From positions 3,871 through 50,129 of the forward strand of contig PMCP01000201.1 of NCBI GenBank assembly GCA_003155415.1: a DNA stretch of 46,259 nt. Reading direction: 5' to 3'. The position numbers and the translations under genes were made by a program. Below the pieces are notes generated by a model. It saw only the letters and a list, made by a program, of their open reading frames with translations, was not told the DNA's origin and made no database searches. The stretch's first letter is position 1. Each line of letters starts with the position of its first letter. The DNA comes from Gammaproteobacteria bacterium (GTDB lineage: Bacteria > Pseudomonadota > Gammaproteobacteria > Steroidobacterales > Rariloculaceae). Below are positions 1 to 7,818 of the stretch, piece after piece.

Positions 1-420
1 CATCACCACATGCTGCACACCGTGAAGACGGTGTCCGGCGGCGTGCTATGGGCGAATCTGCATCTCTTGTTCTGGCTGTCGCTGTTCCCGTTTGCCACGG
101 GATTCATGGGCGAGAACCACTTCGCGGCGACGCCGTCCGCGCTCTATGGCTGTGTGCTTCTCGGTGCCGGGGCGGCATATACGATCTTGCAGAACGCGAT
201 CATCCGCGCGCAGGGCAAGGAGTCGCTGCTGCAGGCCGCCATTGGCGGCGACTGGAAGGGTAAGGCGTCGCTGGTCGGCTACGTCGCCGGCATCGCGTCG
301 ACGTTCATCGTGCCGTGGGTCGCTGAAGCCTTCTATATCGCCGTCGCCGCCATCTGGTTCGTGCCGGACAAGCGCATCGAGGAAACGCTCGAGCACACGC
401 CCGAGCATGAGAAGCCATGA
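1..420 (+). CDS. TMEM175 / DUF1211 family membrane protein, 3' part
   Basis: Partial gene. The frame is open from the first base (His-His-His before the first Met at position 10) and ends in TGA at 418-420. The visible 139 residues carry a run I recognise from the bacterial TMEM175 (DUF1211) family, including HHHMLHTVK, GGVLWANLHLLFWLSL and GENHFA, followed by three further hydrophobic stretches. Family members are about 200 residues long with six membrane segments and form potassium-selective channels in the characterised cases. The start and roughly the first 60-70 residues therefore lie upstream of the window. The Met at position 10 is inside the domain and is not the start. The gene converges on the M16 peptidase operon, 28 bases away, with no clear terminator between them. 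Confidence 0.85.
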   Translation, partial: HHHMLHTVKTVSGGVLWANLHLLFWLSLFPFATGFMGENHFAATPSALYGCVLLGAGAAYTILQNAIIRAQGKESLLQAAIGGDWKGKASLVGYVAGIASTFIVPWVAEAFYIAVAAIWFVPDKRIEETLEHTPEHEKP

Positions 421-448
421 AACGGCTCGTGGTCGCGCAGTCGCGCCG

Positions 449-1972
449 CTAACGCTCGAACGCTTCAGTCACCGGCACCGAGCCGATGCGCTCGGCGGAG
501 ATCGCGAACGGCACGGCGGCAATCTCGCGGTCTTCCTTCATTACCTCGTCGCTTTTCGGTGTCGTGTAGGTAACCGGAGTTGGCGCGTCACTCGTGAGCG
601 CGGCGCGTATGTTCGCGGCGTCGCCGGTCACGATCGCGATCTTCAAGTCCTTGTACTGCAGGTGTTTCTTGATGGCCGCGTTGACGTCCTCGAGCGTGAG
701 CTCGTCCATCATGCGGCGGAAGCGCGCCAGGTGGCCCTCGCCGTCGATGCCATAGAACTTGTCGTCCATGGCGTAGCCCAGGCGTGCGGACGTGGTCTCG
801 GCGAAGTGCAGCGAGTACTTCTTCAGGAACGTGCGCGTGAGCTCGAAGTCCTCGGCCGTCATGCCGTCGTCGACCAGTTTCTTCAGCTCGCGCAGCGCTG
901 CACGCAGCGCGAACGGCGCGTTCGCGTTCGGCAACGTGCGGACCCAGATCTCGAACAACTGCGCGCGGCGCGGCACGTTCACGGGTGGCATCGAGCGCTC
1001 GCCGCCCTCGGGGAACGCCTCGATGTACGAGTAGTCGCCGTAATTCAAGCCGCGAATCTCGCGGATCACGTGGAATAGGTGGCTCGACTGGTTGCGATGC
1101 TCGCCGAGCCAGGAGTTCGCGACCCACAGCGCGTAGAAGTCCTTGTCTCCGCGATGCACGTCGATGGGGAATCCGAAGCTGATCGAAGCGTCGGCGCCGG
1201 GCTTGTCGATCAGCACCGCGGAACGATCAGCCGTCGTGGTGGGCGAGATCGAAGGTGCCGCCGTGGTCGCGCCGGCCGGCAGGCGCTTCACTGCCGCCTT
1301 CATGCGCGCGACGACCGCATCGTCGAAGCCGCCGCCGATGCCGAGCAGCACGTTGCCCGCCGTGTAGTGCTGGCGATAGAACGCCCGCACGTCGTCGAGC
1401 GTAGCGGCTTTGAGCCCCGCGACCGTGCCTTCAGTGGGGTGCGCGTACGGCGTGCCGCGGAACGCGAGCCCGTTCAGCGCGGCTTTGCCGAGCTCCTCGT
1501 CGGAGGAGTAGCGCAACGTGTTCTCGAGCTCGTTCACCGCGTCGCTGCGCACGCGCTCGAAATCGGCGGCTGCGAACTTCGGGTGCAGGAACGCATCCGT
1601 GTAGAGCTCGAGATACGCGTCGAGATTGTCGCGATGCACGCGGCCCGTGAGCGTGCTGCGCTCGCGGTCGACGCGCATCGAGTAGCTCGCGGCGAGCGGA
1701 TACAGCGCCGCGAAGATCTGATCGAGCGAGCGCGCTTCGGTCGCGGCGTCCGTCAACATCGCGCCTGTGAGAAACGCGAGCCCCTCCTTGCCGGGCGGGT
1801 CGTTCTGCGAGCCGACGGCGAATTGCACGGAAAACGAAATCGTCGGGTCGGCGGGAACGGGCATCAGCACCACGGGCGAATCCTCAGTTGAAGCGGGGGC
1901 GGTGGGCGGCTGCGCGCGGCTGCAAGCGGCGAGCGCCAACGCTGCGCACGCGATAAGAGCCGCGCGCGTCAC
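449..1972 (-). CDS. M16 family peptidase-like lipoprotein, non-catalytic subunit
   Basis: A 507-residue M16 (pitrilysin/processing-peptidase fold) protein. The N-terminus is a lipoprotein signal peptide ending in the lipobox LAAC with Cys17, so it is probably anchored to the outer membrane on the periplasmic side. Where active M16 enzymes carry the zinc motif HxxEH, this protein reads GLAFLTG (about residues 64-70), so it cannot bind zinc. That is typical of the inactive partner in two-gene M16 operons, where active and inactive subunits together form the closed chamber. Translation starts at GTG 1972. The GTGA overlaps the stop of the upstream catalytic subunit by four bases, which implies translational coupling and equal amounts. 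The substrate is unknown; periplasmic peptides are likely. Confidence 0.88.
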   Translation of the reverse strand: MTRAALIACAALALAACSRAQPPTAPASTEDSPVVLMPVPADPTISFSVQFAVGSQNDPPGKEGLAFLTGAMLTDAATEARSLDQIFAALYPLAASYSMRVDRERSTLTGRVHRDNLDAYLELYTDAFLHPKFAAADFERVRSDAVNELENTLRYSSDEELGKAALNGLAFRGTPYAHPTEGTVAGLKAATLDDVRAFYRQHYTAGNVLLGIGGGFDDAVVARMKAAVKRLPAGATTAAPSISPTTTADRSAVLIDKPGADASISFGFPIDVHRGDKDFYALWVANSWLGEHRNQSSHLFHVIREIRGLNYGDYSYIEAFPEGGERSMPPVNVPRRAQLFEIWVRTLPNANAPFALRAALRELKKLVDDGMTAEDFELTRTFLKKYSLHFAETTSARLGYAMDDKFYGIDGEGHLARFRRMMDELTLEDVNAAIKKHLQYKDLKIAIVTGDAANIRAALTSDAPTPVTYTTPKSDEVMKEDREIAAVPFAISAERIGSVPVTEAFER

Positions 1973-3336
1973 TTGCGCGGCCGCAGCACGCCTACCGTGC
2001 GTCGCGCTGGCTCGAGAAAGCGCTGCGCGGCGGCCTGCACGTCGGCGGGCGTGATCGTGGCGTAAGTGGCGTAGAGCTTGTCGATGCCGGAGAGATCGCC
2101 GTTCAGCGCGAGGAACTGCGCGACGCGCGCCGCCACGGACTCCGGCGTTTGCAGGCTCATCAGGAAACCGTATTTCAGGCGCTGCTGCAGCGCCGCAAGG
2201 CGCGCGGCATCCGGCGGCGCGGCGCGGTACTCGGCCACCGTAGCGTCGATCACGCCGAGCACATAGTCGATCTTGGCCGGGTCTTTGACGCGCGTCTGAA
2301 TGTCGAGCAAGTACGGGTCGCGGTGAAACGAACTGTAGGCGTCGAGGTGGTCCACGACTTGCTCGTCGAGCACGAGTTTGCGATACGTCGCGCTGGTTTC
2401 ACCGAACGCGAGATCGGCGAGAAGACCGATCGCCACGACCGACTTGTCGGCCGGGTCGTAGGCCGGCAGCTTGTACGCCACACGCAGCTCCGGAAGCGTC
2501 TGGCCGTCGTACTGCACGTCGACGCGTCGCTCGGCTTTCTGCTCGGGCTCCACAGGAATCTGCGGTGGCACGTAGCCGCGCTGCCATTGGCCGTAGTATT
2601 TCTCGACTAGCGGGAACACTTTCTCGGGTGTGACGGAGCCCGCGATGAACAGCACCGCGTTGTCCGGCCGGTAGTAGCGCGCGAAGAACGTGCGCGAGTA
2701 GTCGTACATCTTCGGCATCGCGGCGATGTCGCGCTCGTAGCCCATCGTCGTGTGGCCGTACGGGTGCTTCTCGAACGCGGTGGCCACGAGTTGCTCGTCG
2801 AGCGCGAAGTCGGGACTCGTGCGGTCCTTGCGGTACTCGCCGTACACGGCGCCGGCTTCCGTTTGGAACGCGCTCTCGGCGTACTTCAGGTTCTGGAACC
2901 GATCGCTCTCGAGCTCCATGACGCGCTCGAGATCTTCGGCGGCCATCGTGAAGTGATACGCCGTGTGGTCGTCTGTCGTGTACGCGTTCGTGTCGGCGCC
3001 GATCGTAGTGACGATGCGGTTGTATACCTCCGACGGGTAGCGATCCGTGCCGCGGAACATCATGTGCTCGAAGAAATGCGCGAAACCGGTGCGGCCGGCC
3101 TCGACTTCGTCGCGCGAGCCTGTGCGGACCACGGTCCAGTACGCGACGAGGCCGTCGCTCGGCATCGGCATGACGATGACCTTGAGGCCATTCGCCAGCG
3201 TGCGCGTCTCGGCGGGGAACGGAATGATCGGTTTCACGGCGTTGATCTCTTGGCTGACGCTCGGCGCGCCTGTGAGCAGGCCGCACGCGAGTAACGCGGC
3301 AGCTGGGCGGCCGAGGAGCGGAAGACGGAGTCGCAT
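1969..3336 (-). CDS. M16 family zinc metallopeptidase, catalytic subunit
   Basis: A 455-residue M16B peptidase. The inverse zinc motif HFFEH is at residues 87-91, and a downstream acidic stretch (EAGAVYGEYRKD) supplies the usual third ligand glutamate. An N-terminal hydrophobic segment marks export. It contains LLAC (Cys18), so the protein may be a lipoprotein, although cleavage near SVSQE by signal peptidase I is also possible. It is the first gene of the operon with the zinc-less M16 lipoprotein, and the two frames overlap by four bases. The pair probably degrades or processes oligopeptides in the periplasm. The family assignment is firm and the substrate cannot be read from the sequence. 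Confidence 0.92.
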   Translation of the reverse strand: MRLRLPLLGRPAAALLACGLLTGAPSVSQEINAVKPIIPFPAETRTLANGLKVIVMPMPSDGLVAYWTVVRTGSRDEVEAGRTGFAHFFEHMMFRGTDRYPSEVYNRIVTTIGADTNAYTTDDHTAYHFTMAAEDLERVMELESDRFQNLKYAESAFQTEAGAVYGEYRKDRTSPDFALDEQLVATAFEKHPYGHTTMGYERDIAAMPKMYDYSRTFFARYYRPDNAVLFIAGSVTPEKVFPLVEKYYGQWQRGYVPPQIPVEPEQKAERRVDVQYDGQTLPELRVAYKLPAYDPADKSVVAIGLLADLAFGETSATYRKLVLDEQVVDHLDAYSSFHRDPYLLDIQTRVKDPAKIDYVLGVIDATVAEYRAAPPDAARLAALQQRLKYGFLMSLQTPESVAARVAQFLALNGDLSGIDKLYATYATITPADVQAAAQRFLEPARRTVGVLRPRK

Positions 3337-3590
3337 GACTTGGATTAGACCACAGCGTGGTGGGCGCGAGCCACGGACTGGCGCAGGGCGCGAGTGATGT
3401 CGATGCCCTTCGTCTTTTCCTGCGGGCGGGAATATTGGACACTCGACCTAACAGCAATGGGTGTCCCAGATCCTTCTTCTCTTCGATAAATCATAGTTAG
3501 GCCCGCCGTGATGCGTTTCGCTCGACTGAACACATCTGTATGCCCCGGGGAGTGCGGGCGAGCGTTTTCGCCCTATTCGTTGGCTTGGGC
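3337..3590. other. Intergenic stretch, GC-poor, with inverted repeats
   Basis: Divergent gap between the M16 operon and the MOSC gene. It should hold promoters for both, but I could not pick a convincing pair of hexamers. It contains a 6-bp inverted repeat, GGACAC (3437-3442) and GTGTCC (3461-3466). It also contains ACCTAAC (3446-3452) facing GTTAGGC (3496-3502), which together span 57 bases and resemble the outer boxes of an integron attC site. A 62-codon minus-strand reading frame (3345-3533) runs through the gap, but its codon pattern and the repeats argue that it is not a gene. Confidence 0.5.
3446..3502 (+). repeat. Possible degenerate attC-like site
   Basis: ACCTAAC at one end fits RYYYAAC and GTTAGGC at the other fits GTTRRRY. 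They are complementary at six of seven positions and 57 bp apart, which is inside the known attC size range. The inner L boxes expected in a real attC do not pair here, so this may be chance. It sits just upstream of a run of short, GC-poorer, same-strand genes. Confidence 0.22.
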
Positions 3591-4307
3591 GTGGACACCA
3601 CTATAGGCCTCGTCTCAAAGCTCTGGCGTTATCCCGTCAAATCCATGCTGGGCGAGGAATGCCACAGCATCAACGTGGCTGCTCGCGGCGTTGAGGGGGA
3701 TCGCTTGTTCGCCGTTAGAGATGTGGACGGCAAGCTTGGCAGCGGCAAGAACACTCGACGTTTTCGTCAGATCGATGGTCTATTCGGCTTTCGCGCGAGT
3801 TGCGCCTCGGAATGGCCAGACATCCAGTTCCCTGACGGTCGTCGCATGCGTGGCGATGATCCGCAAATCCATGTGGCTCTGTCCGACGAGTTAGGTGTTG
3901 CTGTCACGCTCGTTCGGGAAGATCAAATCTCGCATTTCGATAGCGGCTCCGTGCATCTCTTGAGTACCAGTGCGCTGGCGTGGCTTAGCTCGCGGTTACC
4001 GGAGAGCCTGGTCGACGAGCGTCGGTTTAGGCCAAACATCGTGATCGCCACTGCCGGCAATGAGCCTCTCGAGCATCTGTGGGTGAACAGAGTCATTCGT
4101 ATTGGCAGCGACGTCATGCTGAAGATCACCAAGAGTACAGAACGCTGCCGCATGACGACCGTCGCGCAATCTGAATTGCCGGACGATCCGAAAGTGTTGA
4201 GATGCATCGCTCAGGACGCAGGTCTTCAGTTTGGTGTGTATACGGAAGTACTGGCTTCGGGCCGTGTCTCCGCAGGAGATGCGGTTACCATTGAACGAGG
4301 AGAATGA
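3591..4307 (+). CDS. MOSC domain protein (YcbX-like)
   Basis: The protein begins with the MOSC N-terminal beta-barrel module (LVSKLWRYPVKSMLGEE), followed by a MOSC domain with the conserved cysteine in TERCRMTTV. MOSC proteins are related to the C-terminal domain of the molybdenum cofactor sulfurase. Bacterial examples such as YcbX and YiiM act in Moco-dependent reduction of N-hydroxylated compounds. The frame is open from ATG 3540, which would give 255 residues. The first 17 residues fall outside the domain, so I prefer GTG 3591 (238 residues, beginning VDTTIGLVSKLW), with no strong ribosome site for either. Base composition is clearly lower in GC than the flanking genes, and rarer codons are used. 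That suits a transferred gene. It is the first of four such genes in a row. Confidence 0.83.
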   Translation: MDTTIGLVSKLWRYPVKSMLGEECHSINVAARGVEGDRLFAVRDVDGKLGSGKNTRRFRQIDGLFGFRASCASEWPDIQFPDGRRMRGDDPQIHVALSDELGVAVTLVREDQISHFDSGSVHLLSTSALAWLSSRLPESLVDERRFRPNIVIATAGNEPLEHLWVNRVIRIGSDVMLKITKSTERCRMTTVAQSELPDDPKVLRCIAQDAGLQFGVYTEVLASGRVSAGDAVTIERGE

Positions 4308-4364
4308 AGCCAACGACGTCGTCGGCGGTGGTGGTGGTGGTGACTGAAGACATCGGGGGAGAGC

Positions 4365-4682
4365 ATGACTTCTAACGAGCGCATGCAGCGAGCAAAAAAA
4401 TCATCCGACGACACCTCGTTCGTCATCAGCGTGCGAGCGAAACCTCGTTCCTCGGTTAGCTCGCTCGAGGTTGAGGTCTCGGGCTCCTGGATCGCTCGAC
4501 TCCGGTCCTCTCCAGTCGACGGTAAAGCTAATGCTGAGCTTGTTGGCCTCGTAGCGAAGCACTTTGGCTGCTCCAAATCCTCGGTGTCCATTATCTCTGG
4601 CGCCTCTGCTCGCCAGAAACTTGTCAAAGTCTCAGGCGCTACCGCGGCCCAACGCCGGGGTCCTGCCGAACTGCGGCGTTAG
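4365..4682 (+). CDS. DUF167 / UPF0235 (YggU) family protein
   Basis: A 105-residue protein containing the DUF167 signature, notably VRAKPRSSV, PVDGKANAELV and SGASARQKLVKV. The family is small, cytosolic and widespread, and its biochemical role is not settled. A good ribosome site (GGGGGAGAG) lies 6-7 bases before ATG 4365. About 20 extra residues precede the domain (MTSNERMQRAKKSSDD), and this stretch is A-rich compared with the neighbours. The stop codon lies inside a short inverted repeat (4647-4684). The gap before the gene (4308-4364) contains five consecutive GGT units at about 4324-4341 and nothing else. Confidence 0.83.
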   Translation: MTSNERMQRAKKSSDDTSFVISVRAKPRSSVSSLEVEVSGSWIARLRSSPVDGKANAELVGLVAKHFGCSKSSVSIISGASARQKLVKVSGATAAQRRGPAELRR

Positions 4683-4684
4683 CC
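4647..4684 (+). repeat. Inverted repeat overlapping the DUF167 stop codon
   Basis: GCCCAACGCCG at 4647-4657 faces CGGCGTTAGCC at 4674-4684, with 9 of 11 positions paired and a 16-base loop. The TAG stop of the DUF167 gene is at 4680-4682, within the right arm. The layout resembles a shortened integron attC (RYYYAAC ... GTTRRRY with one mismatch), but 38 bp is too short for a canonical site. A simple mRNA hairpin is the plainer reading. Confidence 0.35.
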
Positions 4685-4703
4685 GCCGACTTATTGGAAT
4701 TGC

Positions 4704-5063
4704 ATGTTTTATCGCGTCGGCGCGGATCTTGTGTTGGTGGCTCACTCGTTGTTCGTAGCGTTTGCGGTGGTTGGGGGTGCGCTCGCTCATTACAACCGCG
4801 CGTGGATATGGCTACACCTTCCCGTTGTTCTGTGGTCCGCCGTGGTCAACTTCGCGAGTTGGACCTGTCCGCTAACGCCCATCGAAAAGGCTCTGCGCAC
4901 TCGCGCCGGGCTATCGGGATACGCAGGGGGCTTTATAGAGCACTATGTCGGGCATTTCGTTTACCCGCGGGGCATGCCACGTCAACTTGAGCTTGTGGCT
5001 GGCGTGTCGATCGTCACTTGGAATATCTTGGTGTACGCAGTCGTTTTCGCGGTTTCTCGGTAA
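4704..5063 (+). CDS. DUF2784 family membrane protein
   Basis: A 119-residue integral membrane protein that I recognise as DUF2784, from LVAHSLFVAFAVVGG, FASWTCPLTPIEK, GGFIEHYVGHFVYPRG and the final hydrophobic segment. Three to four membrane spans are visible. The Glu-His pair and the Cys-Pro are conserved in the family. The function is unknown. The gene starts 21 bases after the DUF167 stop with only a weak ribosome site. It belongs to the same GC-poor gene run and is on the same strand as its neighbours. Confidence 0.85.
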   Translation: MFYRVGADLVLVAHSLFVAFAVVGGALAHYNRAWIWLHLPVVLWSAVVNFASWTCPLTPIEKALRTRAGLSGYAGGFIEHYVGHFVYPRGMPRQLELVAGVSIVTWNILVYAVVFAVSR

Positions 5064-5081
5064 CCGCGGGTCCTCCAAAGG

Positions 5082-5543
5082 TTGTGCAAAATCGCAAGCG
5101 TGCCCAAGACCATTCGCCCCGCTCTCGTGTATTTCGCAATCGTGATCGGCGCTGGATTCATACTCGGTGTGGTGCGCGTTCCGATACTCGTTCCACGCAT
5201 CGGCGAGCGTTGGGCCGAGCTTGCAGAGATGCCCGTGATGGCGGCAGTGATCTTCTTCGCTGCAGGGTATCTACTGCGACACTTCCCTGAAATCTGTTCG
5301 CCACGTCGGTCGCTGGTCACGGGCTTTCTAGCCCTCGCCTTTTCGGTCGCTGCCGAGTTGGGGCTAGCCGTCGTTCTTCAAGACCAGACATTGGTCGAGT
5401 TCATTGGAAGTAGAGACAAAATATCGGGCTCGGTATATGTCGGGCTGCTACTCGTATTCGCGGTGATGCCACGGCTCCGCCTGAGAGCCATGCTCCTCTC
5501 AAACGTTGCCAATCCGAACCGCGGCGAAAGTCGTCTTCCATGA
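5082..5543 (+). CDS. Unknown four-span membrane protein
   Basis: A protein of 153 residues if it starts at TTG 5082; GTG 5100 is an alternative. Four hydrophobic segments are visible (about residues 14-34, 48-66, 78-100 and 115-130), with GAGFILGVVRVPILVPRIGE and LAEMPVMAAVIFFAAG between and within them. I recall similar proteins of unknown function in other proteobacteria, but no named domain. Its TGA stop overlaps the ATG of the next gene (ATGA at 5540-5543), so the methyltransferase is translationally coupled to it. GC content is still low here and rises inside the methyltransferase gene. Confidence 0.7.
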   Translation: MCKIASVPKTIRPALVYFAIVIGAGFILGVVRVPILVPRIGERWAELAEMPVMAAVIFFAAGYLLRHFPEICSPRRSLVTGFLALAFSVAAELGLAVVLQDQTLVEFIGSRDKISGSVYVGLLLVFAVMPRLRLRAMLLSNVANPNRGESRLP

Positions 5544-6199
5544 GCGATTCGCGCCCGCTACCGGAAGATCTGACTCTCGTTTCCGCGAAGACGCTCGCGC
5601 ACTACAGCGAGCGTGCAGAGAAGTTCTGGACCGACACGCGCGACCACGACGTGAAGCAGAACATCGATGCGCTGTTGCGACATATACCTAGCGCGCCGCC
5701 GCTGCGCATACTCGATTTCGGCTGCGGCCCCGGGCGCGATCTGGCGGCGTTTCGTGCGCTCGGCCACGAGCCGATCGGCCTCGAGGGTTCGGCGCCGTTC
5801 GCCGCGATGGCGCGCGCGCATAGTGGTTGTGAGGTCTTGGAGCAGGATTTTCTAGCGTTGGATCTACCGCTCGGCCGTTTCGACGGCATCTTCGCGAACG
5901 CGTCGCTGTTCCATGTGCCGAGCCGGGAGTTGCCGCGCGTATTGAACGAGCTGCACGCCGCGCTCAAGCCCAACGGTGTTTTATTCGCTTCGAACCCGCG
6001 AGGCAACAACGAAGAGGGGTGGAATCGCGGCCGATATGCGGCGTATCACGATCTCCCATCTTGGCGCGCTTTCCTGAACGCCGCGTCGTTCATGGAGCTC
6101 GAGCACTACTACCGGCCGCCGGGCTTACCTATCGAGCAGCAGCCATGGCTTGCGAGCGTGTGGCGGAAGTGCGATTCCCCCGCCGCGACCGGCGCATAG
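5540..6199 (+). CDS. Class I SAM-dependent methyltransferase
   Basis: A 219-residue methyltransferase of the class I Rossmann fold. Motif I, LDFGCGPGRD, is at residues 58-67. The acidic end of strand 2 lies in PIGLEGSA, and the motif IV region is DGIFANASLFHV. A post-motif stretch, LKPNGVLFASNPRG, completes the fold. These features match the small-molecule Methyltransf_11/25 group. The substrate cannot be deduced. The start overlaps the stop of the preceding membrane protein by four bases. Convergent to it, the phoD stop codon lies only five bases downstream, with no room for a separate terminator. Confidence 0.88.
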   Translation: MSDSRPLPEDLTLVSAKTLAHYSERAEKFWTDTRDHDVKQNIDALLRHIPSAPPLRILDFGCGPGRDLAAFRALGHEPIGLEGSAPFAAMARAHSGCEVLEQDFLALDLPLGRFDGIFANASLFHVPSRELPRVLNELHAALKPNGVLFASNPRGNNEEGWNRGRYAAYHDLPSWRAFLNAASFMELEHYYRPPGLPIEQQPWLASVWRKCDSPAATGA

Positions 6200-6203
6200 A
6201 CCC

Positions 6204-7730
6204 CTAGCGCACGATGCCCGGCTTGCCGTCCTCCACGTCGTACGCCGCCAGCACATGCGTCGGCGAGTCGTCGCGCTTGATGTCGTCCACGGCCACGAGA
6301 TCCGCATGCAGCCGTTCAGGTTTCACGGACAGGCGTAGATACCCGCGCGTATCGCTGCGCGCGATGTGCACGTTCGCGTTCTTCGGTTTCCATACGTCGT
6401 AGTCTTTTTGCGGCCGCCCGTTCGAGCTGATCGACGACGTGACGAGCTCGGTGGCGACGATGCCGGAGTCGGGCTCGCCCGCGCGCGTGTTCACGTCGTT
6501 CACGAGGAACGCATGGATGTCGCCGCTCAAGATCACGGGATTGCGGATCTTGCGCTCGGCGAGAAAGTCGACGAGCCGCGCGCGAGCTGCGGGATAGCCA
6601 TTCCAGTTATCCGCCCAGTACCGCACTTCCTTGTCGACGCTCTCGTCGACGTGCGCGAACAGCGTCTGCTGGCCGAGCAACGTCCAACGCGCGCGACTGC
6701 CCGTGAGGGCACCCTTCAGCCACTCTTCCTGCGTGGCGCCAAGCATCGTTCTCTCGCCGGCTACGAGCTCCGCACACGGCAACACCAGCGGGCCGCCGTC
6801 GCACGCCTGCGGGGAACGGTACTGGCGCCCGTCGAGCATGATCAGGTTCACGAGCGTGCCGAACGCGCGCGTCGTGTAGTGGCGCTGGCGGCCGTCGAGC
6901 GGGATGAAGCGGTGGGGCAGCGGCAGGTGCTCGTAGTGCGCCTGGTACGCGGCCGTTCGGCGCGAGTGGAACAACGCAGGCTCGAAGTCGAGGAAGTGAT
7001 CGCCGGCGTAGTCGTTCGCCACCTCGTGATCGTCGCCGACCAGCATCCACGGGCTCGCCGCGTGCGCGGCTTTGAGATTCGCGTCGGATTTGTAGATCGC
7101 GTAACGCAGCCGATAGTCCTCGAGCGTGATGGCCTCGGACGCATCGTGCGAGCGCACGGCGCGCTGGCCGCGGCCTTCGTAGATGTAGTCGCCCACGTGC
7201 ACGATGAGATCTGGGTGATCGGCCGCCATCGAGCGGTATGCCGCGTACGTGCCTTGCTCGTAGTGCTGGCAACTCGCGACCGCAATTTTCAGCTCTGCCG
7301 GCGTCGCGTCGCGCGCGGGCGCCGTGCGCGTTCGGCCCACCGGGCTGCGTACGCCGCCGCTCGTGAATCGATACCAGTAGTCGCGGCCGGGGGAGAGGCC
7401 CGTGGCTTCGACGTGCACCGAGTGCGCCCATTCGGGCGTCGCGTAAGCAGTGCCATTGCGCTCGATCTGCTTGAAGCCCTCGTCGCCCGCGATTTCCCAG
7501 CGAACTTCGACCGGCGCGCTCGGCATGCCGCCGCCCGGCGCGAACGGCTCGGGCGCTAGCCGTGTCCACAGCACCACGGCATTCGGCTCCGGAAAGCCGG
7601 ACGCGACGCCCAGCGTGAACGGATCCGTCGCGAAGCGAGGCTCCGCCGCGCGGCTCGCGAACGGCTTCAACCACCCGGCGGCGGCGAGACCGACACCGGC
7701 GCCGACGAGTGAACGACGGGATAGCGGCAT
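6204..7730 (-). CDS. phoD: PhoD-like alkaline phosphatase, Tat-exported
   Basis: A 508-residue phosphodiesterase/alkaline phosphatase of the PhoD family. The N-terminus (MPLSRRSLVGAGVGLAAAG) is a twin-arginine signal, so the enzyme is folded with its metals in the cytoplasm and acts in the periplasm. The PhoD N-terminal domain begins with TLGVASGFPEPNAVVLWTRL. The metallophosphatase motifs are VASCQHYEQG, HVGDYIYEG, GDDHEVANDY and LSGDIHAFLVND. The family uses iron and calcium to release phosphate from mono- and diesters. The frame is open upstream to 7865, but that would run into the divergent gene and would bury the Tat signal, so I take ATG 7730. A Pho-box regulator site was not visible in the 88-base divergent gap. 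Confidence 0.92.
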   Translation of the reverse strand: MPLSRRSLVGAGVGLAAAGWLKPFASRAAEPRFATDPFTLGVASGFPEPNAVVLWTRLAPEPFAPGGGMPSAPVEVRWEIAGDEGFKQIERNGTAYATPEWAHSVHVEATGLSPGRDYWYRFTSGGVRSPVGRTRTAPARDATPAELKIAVASCQHYEQGTYAAYRSMAADHPDLIVHVGDYIYEGRGQRAVRSHDASEAITLEDYRLRYAIYKSDANLKAAHAASPWMLVGDDHEVANDYAGDHFLDFEPALFHSRRTAAYQAHYEHLPLPHRFIPLDGRQRHYTTRAFGTLVNLIMLDGRQYRSPQACDGGPLVLPCAELVAGERTMLGATQEEWLKGALTGSRARWTLLGQQTLFAHVDESVDKEVRYWADNWNGYPAARARLVDFLAERKIRNPVILSGDIHAFLVNDVNTRAGEPDSGIVATELVTSSISSNGRPQKDYDVWKPKNANVHIARSDTRGYLRLSVKPERLHADLVAVDDIKRDDSPTHVLAAYDVEDGKPGIVR

Positions 7731-7818
7731 GCGATGCTCCGAAACAGAGGTCGCAGCCCCGGCGGCGGCGACTATGATGATCGGAATTCTACGCCCGTCC
7801 TTTGCAGGAGAGTGATGG

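Noticed and set aside
3345-3533. 62-codon minus-strand frame upstream of the M16 operon
   Set aside because: It runs through inverted repeats in the divergent gap and has no clear ribosome site or recognisable domain.
4324-4341. GGT repeat run before the DUF167 gene
   Set aside because: Only five units in a short gap; no sign of a phase-variable promoter or of a repeated coding segment.
4371-4463. TCTAAC ... GTTAGC pair inside the DUF167 coding sequence as an attC site
   Set aside because: The boxes do not fit RYYYAAC/GTTRRRY, the arms do not pair, and the region is coding.
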